Positions 62,588-64,000 of a stretch of 64,000 bases of DNA are shown here, in pieces. Location of the stretch: assembly GCA_037718865.1 (NCBI GenBank), contig JBBJMP010000022.1, forward strand, positions 35,403 through 99,402, written 5' to 3'. Position 1 is the first letter of the stretch; each line of letters begins with the position of its first letter. The notes beneath the pieces were generated by a model. That model was not told where the DNA came from. It searched no databases and saw only the letters and a program-made list of their open reading frames with translations. The stretch comes from JADCRZ01 sp037718865 (GTDB lineage: Bacteria; Bacteroidota; Bacteroidia; Chitinophagales; Chitinophagaceae). A program made the position numbers and the translations under genes.

Positions 62588-62945
62588 TCAGTCGAAATAC
62601 TTACGCGTGTTTCCGGCTCTAATATCATCGATCAACGTAATGATACCGTCTTGAATTTTGGTCCAGGCTTTGCTTTTTGGCTCCCACTCTTCCAATGGAA
62701 TACTGCCGGGCAGAAACTGCTTTTCGTTGAAGGGTAAGAGTATTTTGGGTACGCGTTCAATATATACAGGAACGATAATCTGTTTTTTTTCTTTGAATCG
62801 GTTCCATTGCATTTTTTATTTCGGTGTTCTTGATGTAATCTGAAGCCAGGAAACTGCTTGTAATTGGAAAAAGGATAATATCAGCGTTCTGCATCTTCAA
62901 TTTAGCACACCGGACGCAATTTTTTGAGGATCTTACTTTGAACAC
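62588..62945 (-). pseudogene. Frameshifted TIR-domain remnant
   Basis: Two overlapping minus-strand frames together read as one TIR domain. The first (62757-62945) gives ADIILFPITSSFLASDYIKN then EIKNAMEP; the second (62588-62812) gives WNRFKEKKQIIVPVYIE and LPGSIPLEEWEPKS. Removing one C near 62803 (AACCG to AACG) joins them as NAMERFKEKKQIIVPV, the normal helix-strand text of TIR domains. The N-terminal half of the domain is missing. It has decayed or is a sequencing error. Confidence 0.7.
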
Positions 62946-63061
62946 AAAAAATTGATCGATTGCACTTTGAAATAGCCCGAGATCCTCTACAGATAATGAC
63001 TATACCCATTAAACCCCAAAAAACTCAGGAACTCCAGTTTGTTAAATATTCTCCGTTTCAT

Positions 63062-63535
63062 TTATGCGATTTTCGCCGCTAAAACAAGTGTACTGAAGGG
63101 ATAGTGTCCAAAGTAATCACCTCCTCTAACATCCTGATCAGTTGCAGCCCGTAATGTCGGGAGAATTTCGTTTTCAACTTTCTGCGCAATGAGAATATCC
63201 ATTATTTTAACTTTCAATCCAAAATGCCTTTGCATGCCGGTAGCCACATAGCCTGGATTTATAACTACTGATAAAGTCCGGCTATTGTTTTCCTTCAACT
63301 TTTTATCTAATTCTACAGCAAACATCATGTTGGCAAGTTTACTTTGCCCGTAAGGCGCCATTTCATCAAATGATTTTTTAAAATTCAGATCATCCCAGTA
63401 AATATCGGCTTTCTTATGGTTGGATACGAAACTACCTAAGGTAACTATCCTGGAACCAGGAGTGTCGTTCAACGTACTCATTAATTTTGCTGTTAAAGCA
63501 AAAGGACCTAAATGGTTCGTGCCTAAATGCCCATC
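63062..63535 (-). pseudogene. SDR-family oxidoreductase fragment
   Basis: The frame reads DGHLGTNHLGPFALTAKLMS then SRIVTLGSFVSNHKK, YGQSKLANMMFAVEL with the catalytic Tyr/Lys, and LSVVINPGYVATGMQ. This is the C-terminal 150 residues of a retinol-dehydrogenase-like SDR. The NAD-binding Gly-rich first half is absent: beyond 63535 the frame has no SDR sequence. It ends with a stop at 63062. Probably a 5'-truncated remnant. Confidence 0.7.
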
Positions 63536-63538
63536 AAA

Positions 63539-63730
63539 ACATTTGCTACAGTCATTGATAAAGAAACCGAAAAGTTGTCGGGTTCGATGTAAAATTATAC
63601 GCTTACCGGAAATACAGACAAGACAAGCTTAAAGGTTGAGAGGGATGCTACTGATGATTTCCAGGATTATTATAAAGATAAGTTTCCAAAGGCGTTAGAT
63701 AAAGTGAATAGTCTAACGGAAAATAATTAA
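63539..63730 (+). pseudogene. Unidentified gene remnant with internal stop
   Basis: The frame from 63539 reads TFATVIDKETEKLSGSM, a TAA at 63590-63592, then NYTLTGNTDKTSLKVERDA and a coding-like tail ending KVNSLTENN at 63730. The text has protein-like composition but no start. It abuts the truncated SDR on the opposite strand, suggesting a deletion junction near 63536-63540. Confidence 0.4.
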
Positions 63731-64000
63731 TTATTTAAAGTTGAAAATCAGTGGAAGGAAAAAAGTAACAAGGAAGGCCCATAAAGCGTAAACAGGAAGA
63801 AATAATGCGATTGCTGCTCCCACTTCTGTTTTATCATTCTTCCTTCTTAAGGCATTAAGAAGTCTTATTGTTACTAAAATTAAATTTGTCAACATTAATA
63901 TATTTCCTCCAAGCACCGCAATCCTGTTAGGTGTAATGCCCCACTCTGAAATTCTAAATAAAATTGCGGATAAAGCAATTCCATTTACAATTACTGTGAG
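63731..64000 (-). CDS. 3' end of a DUF4153-like membrane protein, truncated by window edge
   Basis: The minus-strand frame is open to the window edge, giving 89 residues before a stop at 63731. Visible: ISEWGITPNRIAVLGGNILM, a hydrophobic helix, then ALRRKNDKTEVGA, VYALWAFLVTFFLPLIF and NFK. The SEWGITPNR segment and the helical pattern fit the C-terminus of DUF4153 integral membrane proteins of Bacteroidota. Function unknown; the start lies outside this window. Confidence 0.65.
   Translation of the reverse strand, partial: LTVIVNGIALSAILFRISEWGITPNRIAVLGGNILMLTNLILVTIRLLNALRRKNDKTEVGAAIALFLPVYALWAFLVTFFLPLIFNFK

Overview
This 64 kb window comes from the chromosome of a Bacteroidota bacterium, most likely of the Chitinophagaceae type (family placement is inference). 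The evidence is three SusC-like or TonB receptor/lipoprotein pairs, a DUF4249 lipoprotein, RagB/SusD proteins, a Bacteroidota-style GG-leader peptide, weak Shine-Dalgarno sites, moderate GC, and intergenic repeats common in this phylum. No rRNA, tRNA, CRISPR array, complete insertion sequence or replication origin was seen. Most genes are in accessory or niche-adaptation loci.

Layout. 0-4.8 kb: the 3' part of a TonB-dependent receptor with its DUF4249 lipoprotein partner, a small basic secreted protein, and a BatD-like membrane protein. 4.8-10 kb: a three-gene minus-strand set of secreted proteins led by a 980-residue TPR protein. 10.4-15 kb: a TerY-P triad (VWA protein, PP2C phosphatase, kinase with zinc ribbon) facing a coiled-coil protein. 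15.1-17.8 kb: a two-subunit exported molybdenum hydroxylase of the IorA/IorB type. 17.8-19.7 kb: a decayed OmpA domain, a terminator, and an Xre/ParS-type antitoxin with a RES-domain toxin.

19.9-35.7 kb is a catabolic locus in which nearly every protein carries an export signal. It has three paralogous SelA-like PLP enzymes, two cog3964/EF_0837-type amidohydrolases, two RidA proteins with signal sequences, a sorbosone-dehydrogenase/cytochrome c fusion, a SusC/SusD pair and a CBM9-like protein. It looks like a periplasmic module that takes up an amino- or acyl-substituted substrate, deacylates it, eliminates ammonia or water by PLP chemistry, and clears the reactive enamine with RidA. 35.7-42.4 kb: a sterol-desaturase-family hydroxylase, a subtilase lacking a signal peptide, and a tightly coupled SIR2-like/TIR protein plus nSTAND1 NTPase that resembles an anti-phage defence pair. 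42.4-46.8 kb: a second SusD/SusC pair. 47-52.2 kb: a P2-type cation ATPase and a TonB-dependent receptor that share an upstream DNA motif.

52.97-62.47 kb is the most novel region: a compact RiPP (ribosomally made, modified peptide) operon. A 46-codon precursor gene (GG leader, 13-residue core VKNACHPPPTFRG) is followed by a hairpin. Then come an HxxxH peptide-hydroxylase-like protein, an exported amidohydrolase, a carnosine-N-methyltransferase-like enzyme with an N-terminal zinc ribbon and a PqqD-like C-terminus, an MBL-fold hydrolase, an aldo/keto reductase, a C39-peptidase ABC exporter and an HlyD-type fusion protein. The core has one histidine beside one cysteine, so N-methylation of that histidine is the leading hypothesis. 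The window ends with gene remnants (a frameshifted TIR domain, an SDR fragment, an unidentified fragment) and the 3' end of a DUF4153-like membrane protein.
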